A stretch of DNA of 62,181 nt from Proteobacteria bacterium UBA2133 (GCA_002327725.1 DCXP01000024.1:1-62181), one strand, 5' to 3'; positions 17,244 through 26,016 are shown, counted from the first letter of the stretch. The notes: generated by a model from the letters alone, not told the origin. Translations and numbers: made by a program.

Positions 17244-18425
17244 ATGCCAGGCGCCGGTGATGATGACCGGGTCCGCATCAGCGCGGCGCGGGCCCGGCTG
17301 ATTCTGGATCGACCCTTTCTCGGCGCACTGGTGCTGCGGCTTCCAATGCAGGCGACGGACGCGCCCTGGTGTCCAACGACGGCCACCGATGCACGCAAAA
17401 TCTATTTCAATCCCGCGTATTTGGACAGTCTTTCCCTGTCACAGATCGAATTTGCGCTGGCGCACGAAGCGCTGCACTGCGCGCTGGCCCATTTTGCAAG
17501 GCGCCAGCATCGGGACAAGCGCCGCTGGGATGTCGCCTGCGATCTTGCGGTGAATCCGCTGCTGATCGACGACGGCCTGACCCCGCCTCCCGATGTTCTC
17601 TATCTGCCGGACTACTCAGGGTTGAGTGCCGAAGAAATCTACCCGCTGCTGGAAGATCATCCTGAAGACGAGCCGCATGACCATCATCTGTATGACTCCG
17701 AACCGCAGGACCGGGATCAACCCCAGCGCAGGCCTGAAGACCATTCAGGCCAACCTGCAGACGTCTCAGCCCAACCGCAGGCGCTCGATCCAACGGAGCG
17801 TGCTCAACTTGAGCAGCAGTGGCGGGAGCGGCTCGCGGGAGCAGCACAACAGGCGGCGCAGGCCGGTCGCCTGAGCGGTACGCTTGCGCGACTGGTGGAT
17901 CACCTGATCGCGCCGGCCTTGCCCTGGCGCAACCTGCTGGCGCGATATATGAGTATGCGCTCAAGGGACGATTTTGATTATACGCGCCCGGGCCGGCGTG
18001 AGGGTGACGCCATATTGCCGGCGCTGCGAAGCGGCACCATTAACGTTGCGGTGGCGGTTGATACCAGTGGCTCCATCTCCACGCCGGAGATGTCAGAGTT
18101 TGTCAATGAAGTGGATGCGCTTAAAGGGCAGGTCAAAGCACGAATCAGTCTCGTTTGCTGTGATTCGGAACTTTCCCCTGATTCACCGCGGGTGTTTGAA
18201 CCCTGGGAGCCGCTTCAGGCGCCTGCATCGCTTGCCGGAGGTGGCGGAACTGATTTTTCCCCGGTGTTTAAATGGGCAGATGAAATGGATATGGCGCCGG
18301 ATCTGCTGATCTATTTCACGGATGCCAAGGGCCGGTTTCCGGATACACCGCCGGCTTTTCCTGTAATCTGGCTGGTGAAGGGGCCTGAGCCGGTTCCCTT
18401 CGGAGAGCGTATTCAGCTCAACTGA
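17244..18425 (+). CDS. Putative metallopeptidase with C-terminal VWA domain (DUF2201 type)
   Basis: 393 residues from ATG 17244, the first ATG after the MoxR stop; the longer open frame overlaps the ATPase. The N-terminal domain has HEALH at 74-78 (HExxH zinc site). A Gln/Pro/Asp-rich linker follows (about 145-185), then a VWA domain with AVDTSGSIS near 273 (MIDAS DxSxS) and GGGGTDFSP as the later MIDAS part. It is the cognate partner of the MoxR ATPase, comparable in layout to RavA-ViaA. Substrates unknown. Confidence 0.85.
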   Translation: MPGAGDDDRVRISAARARLILDRPFLGALVLRLPMQATDAPWCPTTATDARKIYFNPAYLDSLSLSQIEFALAHEALHCALAHFARRQHRDKRRWDVACDLAVNPLLIDDGLTPPPDVLYLPDYSGLSAEEIYPLLEDHPEDEPHDHHLYDSEPQDRDQPQRRPEDHSGQPADVSAQPQALDPTERAQLEQQWRERLAGAAQQAAQAGRLSGTLARLVDHLIAPALPWRNLLARYMSMRSRDDFDYTRPGRREGDAILPALRSGTINVAVAVDTSGSISTPEMSEFVNEVDALKGQVKARISLVCCDSELSPDSPRVFEPWEPLQAPASLAGGGGTDFSPVFKWADEMDMAPDLLIYFTDAKGRFPDTPPAFPVIWLVKGPEPVPFGERIQLN

Positions 18426-18431
18426 CGAAGG

Positions 18432-18866
18432 TCAAAACCCGGCCTGCTTGTATAAGGCTTTGGCTCTTTCGGGGTCCGGCGCCCCGCCGCGTCCCTGCTC
18501 GAGCATCTGCGCGAGTGCGACCATCGCACCGGCGAGACCCTGTTCCGCCGCCGCTTCGAACCACTGTAATGCACGGGCATCGTCCTGTGCTGCACAGTCT
18601 CCATCCATATACATAAAGCCCAGTCCATGCAGCGCGGGTCCGTATTCCTGCCGGGCGGCGCTTTTCATCCACTTGCAGGCCAGCGGTTCATTGCGTATGA
18701 CGCCAAGCCCATTCTGGTACATGATGGCAAGCCGGTACTGAGCTTGCGCCGAACCGGTTTCGGCCAGCGGGCTTAACAGTTTCATGGCCTGGGTGAAATG
18801 CCGGGTCTCAAATGCCGCGATCCCGCTCGACAGCTTTATTTCCGCTTCTTCTTCCAAATTGTGCAT
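18432..18866 (-). CDS. Sel1-like repeat (TPR-like) protein
   Basis: 144 residues made of about three Sel1 repeats: AQAQYRLAIMYQNGLGV, PALHGLGFMYMDGDC and GAMVALAQMLEQGRGG mark successive repeats, each followed by a helix with AxxWxxxAA. No signal peptide is visible. Such proteins scaffold protein-protein contacts. Convergent with the metallopeptidase gene, 6 bases apart. Confidence 0.85.
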   Translation of the reverse strand: MHNLEEEAEIKLSSGIAAFETRHFTQAMKLLSPLAETGSAQAQYRLAIMYQNGLGVIRNEPLACKWMKSAARQEYGPALHGLGFMYMDGDCAAQDDARALQWFEAAAEQGLAGAMVALAQMLEQGRGGAPDPERAKALYKQAGF

Positions 18867-19030
18867 CGTTGTGGTTTACCGCAAGTTAAAGTCGGACGAT
18901 CCTGCCGCCGGGAAGCCTTCGTCTTTCAATGCCACTACCCAATTGGATATGGAGGCGCTCTTGATCCCGGCATACACTACGGCCGGATCAGGAATTATCT
19001 TCTAACACAACACCAGACAGCCATCATCCC

Positions 19031-20125
19031 ATGACGATACGCCAGTATATCCAGAAGATCGCGACCGGGCCCGAGTTGAGCAAGGATCTGTCCCGGGAAG
19101 AGGCGCGTGACGGCATGCGTCTTATTCTCTCCGGCGATGCGGATCCGGTGCAGGCCGCCATCTTCCTGATCGCCCTGCGCATGAAGCGCGAGACGATGTC
19201 AGAATATCTCGGCGTGCTGGATGCACTGGCGGATCATACTCATCAGGCCAGGACAACGGTCGATGAGGTGCTGGATTTATCCGACCCCTTTGACGGCTTT
19301 ACCCGGGGGATGCCCGCGGCACCCTTTCTGCCGGCAGTGCTTGCTGCCTGCGGTGTGGCGACGGTTTGCAACGGCGCAGAATCCATCGGCCCGAAATATG
19401 GCGCTACCCACCGTAAGGTACTGCGCTCGGCCGGGGTCGGCGTCGACCTGAGCCCTGAGGAGGCGTCGGAACAGCTTGCTGATCCGGATATCGGGTGGGG
19501 CTATGTGGATCAGCAAACAGCCTGCCCGGCACTGCATGACCTGGTTTCTTTGCGGACGAAGATCGTGAAACGGCCGTGTCTCACCACGCTTGAGGTATTG
19601 CTGGGTCCGGTCCGCGGCGCTGAGCAGACCCATCTGATGACGGGCTACGTACACAAGCCGTATCCGCCGATCTATACGGCGCTTGCGCGCGCATCGGATT
19701 ATGCCTCGGCCATCATTGTGCGCGGCGTGGAGGGCGGGGTCATTCCCTCCCTCAATCAGCCCTCAAAACTATTCTCTTACCGGGACGGGGGGCCCGATAT
19801 CGAAGCCCGGCTGGACCCGGCCGATTATGCAATCCAGTCTTCGGATCGCGCCGTCCCGCTACCGCAAGACCTGCCTCAGCAGGACGCCGATGACGCAATC
19901 AAGGGGCTAATTGACGCCGATGCTCTGGCACAGGCGGCGGCAAAGGCAGGACTTGCGGCCCTGGATGGTGAAGCCGGGCCCCTGCGGGACAGTCTGGTGT
20001 ATGGAGCGGCGCTCTGTCTGTGCCAGTTGCGGCGCTGCCAAGACCCGGTCTCAGCCTCGGAACAGGTCCGCCGTGTGCTCGATAATGGTCAGGCAGGTCG
20101 CCGCTTCCACGCAGCAGCCGTTTAG
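19031..20125 (+). CDS. TrpD-like (anthranilate phosphoribosyltransferase fold) protein
   Basis: 364 residues with the TrpD/YbiB fold: an N-terminal helical domain (SKDLSREEARDGMRLILSGD), then a nucleoside-phosphorylase-like domain. The catalytic GTGGD loop of TrpD is replaced by SDPFDGF, and the KHGN motif reads CNGAES. It therefore probably does not make phosphoribosyl-anthranilate. YbiB-type homologues bind nucleic acid. Convergent with phosphoribulokinase, with 4-base overlap of stops. I cannot assign a reaction. Confidence 0.8.
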   Translation: MTIRQYIQKIATGPELSKDLSREEARDGMRLILSGDADPVQAAIFLIALRMKRETMSEYLGVLDALADHTHQARTTVDEVLDLSDPFDGFTRGMPAAPFLPAVLAACGVATVCNGAESIGPKYGATHRKVLRSAGVGVDLSPEEASEQLADPDIGWGYVDQQTACPALHDLVSLRTKIVKRPCLTTLEVLLGPVRGAEQTHLMTGYVHKPYPPIYTALARASDYASAIIVRGVEGGVIPSLNQPSKLFSYRDGGPDIEARLDPADYAIQSSDRAVPLPQDLPQQDADDAIKGLIDADALAQAAAKAGLAALDGEAGPLRDSLVYGAALCLCQLRRCQDPVSASEQVRRVLDNGQAGRRFHAAAV

Positions 20126-21024
20126 TAGTCTTTCTGGCGCGCACTGCGCTCGAGTTCTCTTTTCTTCCTGGCCATCGTGTCAATGATCGGCGACAGGATC
20201 AGTTCCATTGCGAGCCCCATTTTCCCGCCGGGAACGACGATGGTGTTGCGCCGCGAGATAAATGAATCGTGCAGCATCGCCAGAAGATAAGGAAAGTCAA
20301 CGTCAAACTTGGTGGGATCCCGAAAGCGGATAACCACGAAACTTTCGTCCGGTGTCGGGATGTCCCGGGCGATAAAGGGGTTCGAGGTGTCTACGGTCGG
20401 CACCCGCTGGAAATTGATGTCAGTCCTGGAAAATTGCGGCGCGATATAGTGGACGTAATCGTACATTCGCCGAAGAATGGTTTCGGTCACCGCTTCCGGC
20501 TCGTAACCCCGACTCTCTGTGTCACGGTGAATTTTCTGAATCCACTCCAGATTGACGATCGGGACCACCCCGACGAGCAGATCGACATGCTGAGCGATAT
20601 TGACTTTCCCGTTGACGACGCCGCCATGCAATCCCTCGTAGAAGAGCAGATCCGTTTCGTCTGACAAGTTTTCCCAGGATGTAAAAGTCCCGGGCTTTTG
20701 TTTGTATGGGGCGGCTTCTGCCTCGTTATGCAGGTAGTAACGGATCTTTCCGGTACCGGCCTCGCTGTAGTTCCTGAACAGTGTCTCGAGTTTATTGAAG
20801 TGATTTCCCTCGGGGCCAAAGTGGCTGAGATCGCGGCCTGCTTTATGCGCTTTGGCGACTTCCTCGCGCATCTGATAGCGGTCGAATTTGTGAAAACTGT
20901 CCCCTTCCACGATGGCCGCTTTGAGGTGTTCGCGCAGGAGAATATGCTCGACGGCCGTTTTTACAGTGCTGGTACCCGCACCTGACGAACCGGTAACTGC
21001 AATGACGGGGTGGCGCGTGGACAT
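20122..21024 (-). CDS. prk: Phosphoribulokinase
   Basis: 300 residues from the ATG at 21022-21024, preceded by GGAGAAAG; the open frame further upstream lacks a site. Proteobacterial type: P-loop-like VTGSSGAGTST, EGDSFHKFDR, and central HFGPEGNHF, FYEGLHGG. It phosphorylates ribulose 5-phosphate to ribulose 1,5-bisphosphate for RuBisCO in the Calvin cycle. Divergent from a CbbR-like regulator with inverted repeats between. RuBisCO is not in this window. Confidence 0.95.
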   Translation of the reverse strand: MSTRHPVIAVTGSSGAGTSTVKTAVEHILLREHLKAAIVEGDSFHKFDRYQMREEVAKAHKAGRDLSHFGPEGNHFNKLETLFRNYSEAGTGKIRYYLHNEAEAAPYKQKPGTFTSWENLSDETDLLFYEGLHGGVVNGKVNIAQHVDLLVGVVPIVNLEWIQKIHRDTESRGYEPEAVTETILRRMYDYVHYIAPQFSRTDINFQRVPTVDTSNPFIARDIPTPDESFVVIRFRDPTKFDVDFPYLLAMLHDSFISRRNTIVVPGGKMGLAMELILSPIIDTMARKKRELERSARQKDY

Positions 21025-21140
21025 CGATCTTTCTCCCGGTACAAAAGCAAAAACGGCCAAAGAAAGCCGCTGGCGTGGCAACCTCAAGAAATATAAGAGA
21101 TTCGGTCCATCAGATTAAGCAAATTTATTTTATCTAGTGA

Positions 21141-21171
21141 ATAAGTTTATACTTATCGAACAATACCGATA
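21141..21171. promoter_or_regulatory. Overlapping inverted repeats between prk and cbbR, probable LysR operator
   Basis: ATAAGT-TTAT-ACTTAT at 21141-21156 is a perfect inverted repeat, and TATCG-N8-CGATA at 21154-21171 is another that overlaps it by 3 bases. They sit in the 187-base divergent spacer of phosphoribulokinase and its LysR regulator, the usual place of CbbR sites. Function is inferred. Confidence 0.55.
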
Positions 21172-21211
21172 GAGGCGGGTGGTTTCGATTCGGAAATCAA
21201 AGGGGGGGATC

Positions 21212-22111
21212 ATGCATATCACGATCCGGCAGTTACAGGTCTTCGAGGCTGTGTCTCGCCGTCTGAGTTTTACCCGCGCAGCGGAGGAACTGCATCTCAC
21301 GCAGCCCGCTGTATCGATGCAGGTAAAGCAGATGGAAAGTTCGGTCGGTTTGCCCATGTTTGAGCAGATTGGCAAGAAAATCTATCTGACCCAGGCGGGG
21401 GACGCCATGTTGCTGCACGCGCGGACCATCATGCAGCATCTCGAGGCTGCAGCGGAAGAGATGAATGATCTTCGCGGCGAGGATTCGGGACGTCTTCGTG
21501 TCGCGATCGCATCCACCGTCAATTATTTCGCCACGCAGCTCCTCGCGGATTTTGCGCGGGAAAATCCAGCTGTCGAAATCTCGCTTGATGTGACAAACCG
21601 GGAGTTGCTGCTGAGCCGGCTTGAGGCCAACGTGCCGGATCTGGCATTGATGGGCAAACCCCCGGCAGATATGGATCTGGTTTCCGAGTCCTTTATGGAT
21701 AACCCATTGATCATGATCGCAGCACCGGATCATCCCCTGGCCAACAACAAACAGATTCCATTGTCGGATCTCCCAGAGGCGCATTTTGTTGTTCGTGAGC
21801 CCGGTTCCGGAACGCGTGTCGCGATGGAGCGATTTTTTGCCGACCAGGACTTCAGTTATCAGAAAAGTATGGAACTCATGGGCAACGAGGCCGTCAAGCA
21901 GGGGGTTGAGGCCGGCCTTGGACTGGCGGTGGTTTCCGCCCATACGGTCGCGCAGGAACTTACCCTGAAGCGCCTGGTTAAACTGGATGTCGTAGGGATG
22001 CCGATTATGCGCCGCTGGTATGTGGCGCATCGCAAGGGCAAGCGCCTTTCACCCACAGCCCAGTCCTTTCGCCGTTTTGTGCTTGAGGCGGGGGCCCGGG
22101 GAACGAGCTGA
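21212..22111 (+). CDS. cbbR: LysR regulator, CbbR-like
   Basis: 299 residues from ATG 21212 with AGGGGGG in front. N-terminal winged helix (QLQVFEAVSRRLSFTRAAEELHLTQPAVS is the LysR HTH region) and a substrate-binding domain. It is divergent from phosphoribulokinase, the genetic setting of CbbR, which activates Calvin cycle genes in response to metabolites. Spacing and inverted repeats agree. Symbol rests on context. Confidence 0.82.
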   Translation: MHITIRQLQVFEAVSRRLSFTRAAEELHLTQPAVSMQVKQMESSVGLPMFEQIGKKIYLTQAGDAMLLHARTIMQHLEAAAEEMNDLRGEDSGRLRVAIASTVNYFATQLLADFARENPAVEISLDVTNRELLLSRLEANVPDLALMGKPPADMDLVSESFMDNPLIMIAAPDHPLANNKQIPLSDLPEAHFVVREPGSGTRVAMERFFADQDFSYQKSMELMGNEAVKQGVEAGLGLAVVSAHTVAQELTLKRLVKLDVVGMPIMRRWYVAHRKGKRLSPTAQSFRRFVLEAGARGTS

Positions 22112-22285
22112 AGAGCGGTCTTTTCGGCGACGGACCGTGATAACCGGTCGAGCCGTCATGAACACTATCAATATCTACTTATAACCCATAAAATCAGTTT
22201 ATCGCTTGCTGTGTCGGAGTGAAACTGATCGGGGTAGCCTGGCCCGCTGAGCAGAAACGATCAACGGCAGGTAGGGAGGCAAGCT

Positions 22286-23215
22286 ATGGCGGATAGAAGA
22301 CTTCAGGTCTTTGCAACGGTAGCCCGACTGCTCAGCTTTACCAAGGCGGCTGAGGCATTGCATATGACCCAGCCCGCCGTCACTTTTCAGATTCGGCAGT
22401 TGGAGGACTACTTCAACACCCGCCTGTTCGACCGTACCCACAACCGGATCAGCCTCACCTCGGCAGGGCACCTGGTCAAGGGTTATGCGGATCAGATCAT
22501 CTTGTTATACAGCGAGATGGATAATGAGGTCCGCAAATTAACGGGGGATGTACTGGGACCGCTGGTGCTGGGCGCGAGTACCACAATTGGTGAATACGTT
22601 ATTCCGAGCATTCTCGGTGAATACCAGGCCAAGTTTCCTGATGTTGCGGTGCGGCTTCACGTGGCCAACACCGAGGGTGTCCTCCACATGGTGGAGGGCA
22701 ATGAGATCGATATCGGTATCGTCGAAGGGCCGGTCGGCAATAAGAACCTCGTGTCGAAGGTCTGCTGGGACGACGAACTGGTCATTGTCACCCCTCCAGG
22801 GCATCCGCTGACGCAAAATCCGATCAACGGCATCGATGAGATTTTTGAATACCCGTTCATCAGCCGTGAGGAGGGTTCAGGGACCCGCAATGTCATTGTC
22901 GATTATCTTCAGTCCGCCGGTCGTGACATTTCGGATCTCAACCTGACCATGGAATTCGGCAGTCCGGAATCCATCAAGAGTGCGGTGGCCGCTGACCTGG
23001 GCATCTCGATTCTGTCGATCGCTACGCTCGACAAGGAACTGGCACTGGGGATGCTGTCCAAGCTAAGTTTGGATCCCCCGCTGACGCGGCCTTTTTCCAT
23101 CGTTTATCAGCGGCAGAAATTCCGGTTGCGGGCGATGGATGAGTTCCTTGAATTCACCGAGGCGCAGTGGTTGAGAAGCAGGCGGTCAAGTAGTGACGTG
23201 AGCCGATGTCAGTGA
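22286..23215 (+). CDS. LysR regulator
   Basis: 309 residues, ATG preceded by AGGGAGG. HTH region FATVARLLSFTKAAEALHMTQ; effector domain with GEYVIPSILGEYQ, a segment seen in LysR proteins of the CbbR/CysB-like branch. Second LysR in tandem with cbbR, 174 bases apart, so it likely has its own promoter. Its target is unknown; it may adjust carbon or sulfur genes. Confidence 0.85.
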   Translation: MADRRLQVFATVARLLSFTKAAEALHMTQPAVTFQIRQLEDYFNTRLFDRTHNRISLTSAGHLVKGYADQIILLYSEMDNEVRKLTGDVLGPLVLGASTTIGEYVIPSILGEYQAKFPDVAVRLHVANTEGVLHMVEGNEIDIGIVEGPVGNKNLVSKVCWDDELVIVTPPGHPLTQNPINGIDEIFEYPFISREEGSGTRNVIVDYLQSAGRDISDLNLTMEFGSPESIKSAVAADLGISILSIATLDKELALGMLSKLSLDPPLTRPFSIVYQRQKFRLRAMDEFLEFTEAQWLRSRRSSSDVSRCQ

Positions 23216-23236
23216 GCCCGCACTGACCCGGAATCG

Positions 23237-23605
23237 ATGGGCAAGTCGAAGGATCGGCAATTGCGGACAGTGCTGGACGCGTTGACCGATGAAGAGGTCG
23301 CGAGCGTACTGGATTTCGCACAATTCCTCAGGGACCGTCGGCCGGCTCTGCCCGAAACCCCTCCTGAGATCGTCGACATCCCGCGTCCACAGGATGAGAG
23401 CGTTATAGCCGCGATCCGCCGCCTGACGCAGACCTATCCCATGCTGGACCGTGACACGGTGTTCAACGAAGCCTCAGGCCTGATGGCGCGTCATGTGATG
23501 CACGGCGAGACCCGCGAGGATACGATTGATCAGCTTGAAGCTCTCTTTCAGTCCCGTTATGCATCCCTACACGAGACGACGGCACCTGACATGACCGAAA
23601 GCTAA
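23237..23605 (+). CDS. Conserved-type small protein, function unknown
   Basis: 122 residues, starting 21 bases after the LysR stop. The first 35 residues (LTDEEVASVLDFAQFL) look like the short amphipathic helices of DUF2281-type antitoxin-like proteins. The rest is helical with several acidic patches. No catalytic motif, signal peptide or membrane segment. Codon use is like neighbours, so it is probably real. Weak link to the LysR gene by spacing. Confidence 0.55.
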   Translation: MGKSKDRQLRTVLDALTDEEVASVLDFAQFLRDRRPALPETPPEIVDIPRPQDESVIAAIRRLTQTYPMLDRDTVFNEASGLMARHVMHGETREDTIDQLEALFQSRYASLHETTAPDMTES

Positions 23606-23721
23606 AACAACTGCTCAGCCGGCCGGACTTGCGTGCTTGATTTCTGTTACTGCTCCTATATGGTATAAATCATGGAGAATTAACAGGTGATGTCAGGAAG
23701 TGATGCATTCAGGGTTACCTG

Positions 23722-24213
23722 ATGGTTGATGACCTACACTCGGTCTGCGATGCTGACGGTTATCGTCCAAACGTCGGCATTGTGCTTTTCAATAACGCGG
23801 GCCAGGTGCTCTGGGCGCGCCGGAGCCGCCATGACGGCTGGCAGTTTCCTCAGGGAGGTATCGAGCATGGGGAAACGCTCGAGCAGGCCGCCTATCGTGA
23901 GTTGTATGAAGAGGTAGGGCTGCGACCGCAGAACGTGGAGCTGGTGGGTCGGACCCGCAACTGGCTGCGCTACGATGTGCCGGGCAGTCTACGCTCGCGT
24001 AGCGCCACCTTCAAAGGGCAGAAACAGGTGTGGTTTCTGATGAAGATGCTGGTGTCGGACCACGCAATCTGCCTTGATCACAGTGACACGCCCGAATTCG
24101 ATCATTGGCAGTGGGTGGATTACTGGCTGCCACCGCGCAAGGTGGTCGCTTTCAAGCGCAGTGTCTACGAGTTGGCCCTTTCGGAACTCGAGCCCCTGCT
24201 GCGGTTTGTCTGA
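23722..24213 (+). CDS. rppH: RNA pyrophosphohydrolase
   Basis: 163 residues. The Nudix box is complete: GGIEHGETLEQAAYRELYEE followed by VGL (Gx5Ex7REUxEExGU). The N terminus GYRPNVGIVLFN and WQFPQGG are characteristic of RppH, which removes pyrophosphate from 5' ends of mRNA to start decay. Initial ~9 residues are longer than in E. coli. Convergent with the rfaE2-like gene. Confidence 0.95.
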   Translation: MVDDLHSVCDADGYRPNVGIVLFNNAGQVLWARRSRHDGWQFPQGGIEHGETLEQAAYRELYEEVGLRPQNVELVGRTRNWLRYDVPGSLRSRSATFKGQKQVWFLMKMLVSDHAICLDHSDTPEFDHWQWVDYWLPPRKVVAFKRSVYELALSELEPLLRFV

Positions 24214-24242
24214 AAGCGCGGTTTCACGCTGATCCAGACGCG

Positions 24243-24719
24243 TTAGGCGCCGCGAATGCGGGCAATCAGATCTGATGTTGACCGTTGGTAGCGAAATGGC
24301 AGGCTATGGACCACCCCCCCGTTGGCGCGTACCTCATCGGCGCCGACAATGTCATCAGCCGGCCAGTCCCCGCCCTTGACCAGATGATCCGGCCGTACCT
24401 GCAGGATCAGGTTGAGCGGTGTGTCGTCATCAAAAGCGGTGACGAGATCCACACAGCCCAGCGAGGCGAGAACGGCAAGGCGGTCCTCCAGGGGGTTCGC
24501 CGGCCGTTCGGGGGCCTTGCCGAGCCGCTGAACAGATGGGTCCGAGTTCAGCGCAATCAGGAGCGTCGCCCCGAGTGCTGCGGTTTCCTCCAGGTAAGCG
24601 ACATGACCGCGATGGAGGATATCGAATACGCCATTGGTAAACACCAGAGGGCGCGCGCTATCGTTGATCCGCTGCTCGAGCGTATCCCAGTCGAGAACGA
24701 TTTTTTCGGCGCTGTTCAC
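24243..24719 (-). CDS. D-glycero-beta-D-manno-heptose 1-phosphate adenylyltransferase (RfaE2 type)
   Basis: 158 residues, the separate nucleotidyltransferase half of HldE. Motif VFTNGVFDILHRGHVAYL (HxGH) and the C-terminal RYQRSTSDLIARI (ISTS-like) are clear. It adenylylates heptose 1-phosphate for ADP-L-glycero-D-manno-heptose of LPS inner core. The kinase half is not here. Last gene of the lpoA operon, 19 bases after the BON gene. Confidence 0.9.
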   Translation of the reverse strand: MNSAEKIVLDWDTLEQRINDSARPLVFTNGVFDILHRGHVAYLEETAALGATLLIALNSDPSVQRLGKAPERPANPLEDRLAVLASLGCVDLVTAFDDDTPLNLILQVRPDHLVKGGDWPADDIVGADEVRANGGVVHSLPFRYQRSTSDLIARIRGA

Positions 24720-24738
24720 CGCGATCAGCGGCCAGGAT

Positions 24739-25341
24739 CTAGATGTACTCGAACACCTTGATCACACGAACGACACCCGTTACGGAGCGGGTGGCTTCAA
24801 CCGCAATTTCGGCTTCCTCGGGCCGCACCAGGCCCATGAGGTAGACGTTGGCCCGCTCAGTGACCACTTTGATGCGGGTTGAATCGACCGGTGCAGATGT
24901 TGCAATCGCTGTCTTGACCTTGGTGGTGATCCAGCCGTCGTTGGCACGACTGTTCATATTGGTCTTTCCAGCGAGCTCCAGCCGGTTGATGACCTGACGG
25001 GATCCCTGGTGTGATTTGGCGAGGTCGATAATGGTATCGATATCCCGCTGATCCGGCACCTCACCGGTCAGCAGTACGACGCCGTTATATACCGTCACGT
25101 TCACATGCTCATGCTCAATCTGCTTTTGCTTGTCGATAGAGCGGGCGATATCAAACTCCATTTTGTTGTCATCCCAGTAAACGCTCGCGCCTCTGCGGTC
25201 CCGGGCGATGTCGATGGCCATAACGGTAGCGGTGGAAACCAGCACGACGCCACAGCCACTGACAAGGCAGGCGATCGTGAGTGCCAGAAGAGAGTGCCTG
25301 AACGGCTTTAAGGATTTGGCAGAGCGAACTCGGTTCATCAA
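24739..25341 (-). CDS. dolP: BON-domain lipoprotein (DolP/YraP-like)
   Basis: 200 residues with an N-terminal signal peptide and lipobox LVSGC (lipidation Cys near 30). Two BON domains follow: VTVYNGVVLLTGEVPDQ in the first and VYLMGLVRPEEAEIAVE in the second. Outer-membrane lipoproteins of this type keep the envelope barrier and link to amidase activation. Order after the gmhA/diaA gene is conserved in gammaproteobacteria; starts overlap by ATGA. Confidence 0.9.
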   Translation of the reverse strand: MMNRVRSAKSLKPFRHSLLALTIACLVSGCGVVLVSTATVMAIDIARDRRGASVYWDDNKMEFDIARSIDKQKQIEHEHVNVTVYNGVVLLTGEVPDQRDIDTIIDLAKSHQGSRQVINRLELAGKTNMNSRANDGWITTKVKTAIATSAPVDSTRIKVVTERANVYLMGLVRPEEAEIAVEATRSVTGVVRVIKVFEYI

Positions 25342-25925
25342 TGTTCCCCACAGTAGTGCTGATCGATCAGATCACAGAAACAGTGAATGATTATAGCGTG
25401 AGCCTCCTGGATACGCGCGGTGCTGTCCGAGGGAATCCGAAGTTCGCAGTCTCCCTGATCAAGCATCGATGCCAGGGTGCCGCCGTCGCGGCCGGTCAAG
25501 GCGGTGATTCCGATACCCTCTTTTTTTCTTGCCGCCTGAACCGCGTTGAGAATGTTAGGTGAATTTCCTGACGTCGTTATGACCACGAGATGATCGCCTG
25601 GCGTGGCCAGGGCATCGATCTGCCGGGAGAAAATCTGGTCGAAATCGTAGTCGTTACCGGTTGCCGTTAAAGTCGCGGTATCACTGACCAGTGCGACGGC
25701 CGGCAATGCCTTACGTTCTTTCTGGAAACGGACCAGAAGTTCCGCACTGAAATGCATGGCATCGGCTGCAGATCCCCCGTTGCCGCAGAGCAGCAGTTTG
25801 CCGCCGTTGTCGAGTGTTTCGAGGATGGCCCGGGATGCCCGCAGAATGTCATCTGCCAGTAATTCCGCGCTGGCCAAAGCAGTCTCGGCACTGGTTTTGA
25901 AGTGATCGACAATGCGCTGGTTCAT
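25338..25925 (-). CDS. SIS-domain protein, GmhA/DiaA family
   Basis: 195 residues. SIS signature LLLCGNGGSAADAMHFSAEL, with the GmhA-type RFQKERKALPAVAL and C-terminal IQEAHAIIIHCFCDLID, which keeps the His lost in the other SIS protein of this window. It could be phosphoheptose isomerase GmhA or the replication-initiation factor DiaA; the two are hard to separate. The rfaE2 gene nearby favours GmhA, synteny favours DiaA. Confidence 0.88.
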   Translation of the reverse strand: MNQRIVDHFKTSAETALASAELLADDILRASRAILETLDNGGKLLLCGNGGSAADAMHFSAELLVRFQKERKALPAVALVSDTATLTATGNDYDFDQIFSRQIDALATPGDHLVVITTSGNSPNILNAVQAARKKEGIGITALTGRDGGTLASMLDQGDCELRIPSDSTARIQEAHAIIIHCFCDLIDQHYCGEH

Positions 25926-25987
25926 TCGGTGCTGTGTCCGCTAATGTTGGACTGCTGCCCGGATTCTAAAGCTTTCGACGGGCGCAG

Positions 25988-26011
25988 GGGCTCGTATCAG
26001 GATGCGAGCCC
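25988..26011. repeat. Intercistronic hairpin
   Basis: GGGCTCG at 25988-25994 pairs with CGAGCCC at 26005-26011 (10-base loop) in the 91-base gap after yraN. No T tract follows on the minus strand, so it probably marks mRNA processing or stability, not termination. Confidence 0.5.
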
Positions 26012-26016
26012 TCGGT

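Noticed and set aside
18867..19030. Small + frame between the Sel1 and TrpD-like genes
   Set aside because: No ribosome site or family match; composition not protein-like.
23606..23721. Candidate promoter before rppH (TATAAA with a weak -35)
   Set aside because: The best -35 at a 17-base spacing is TTTCTG, too poor to call.
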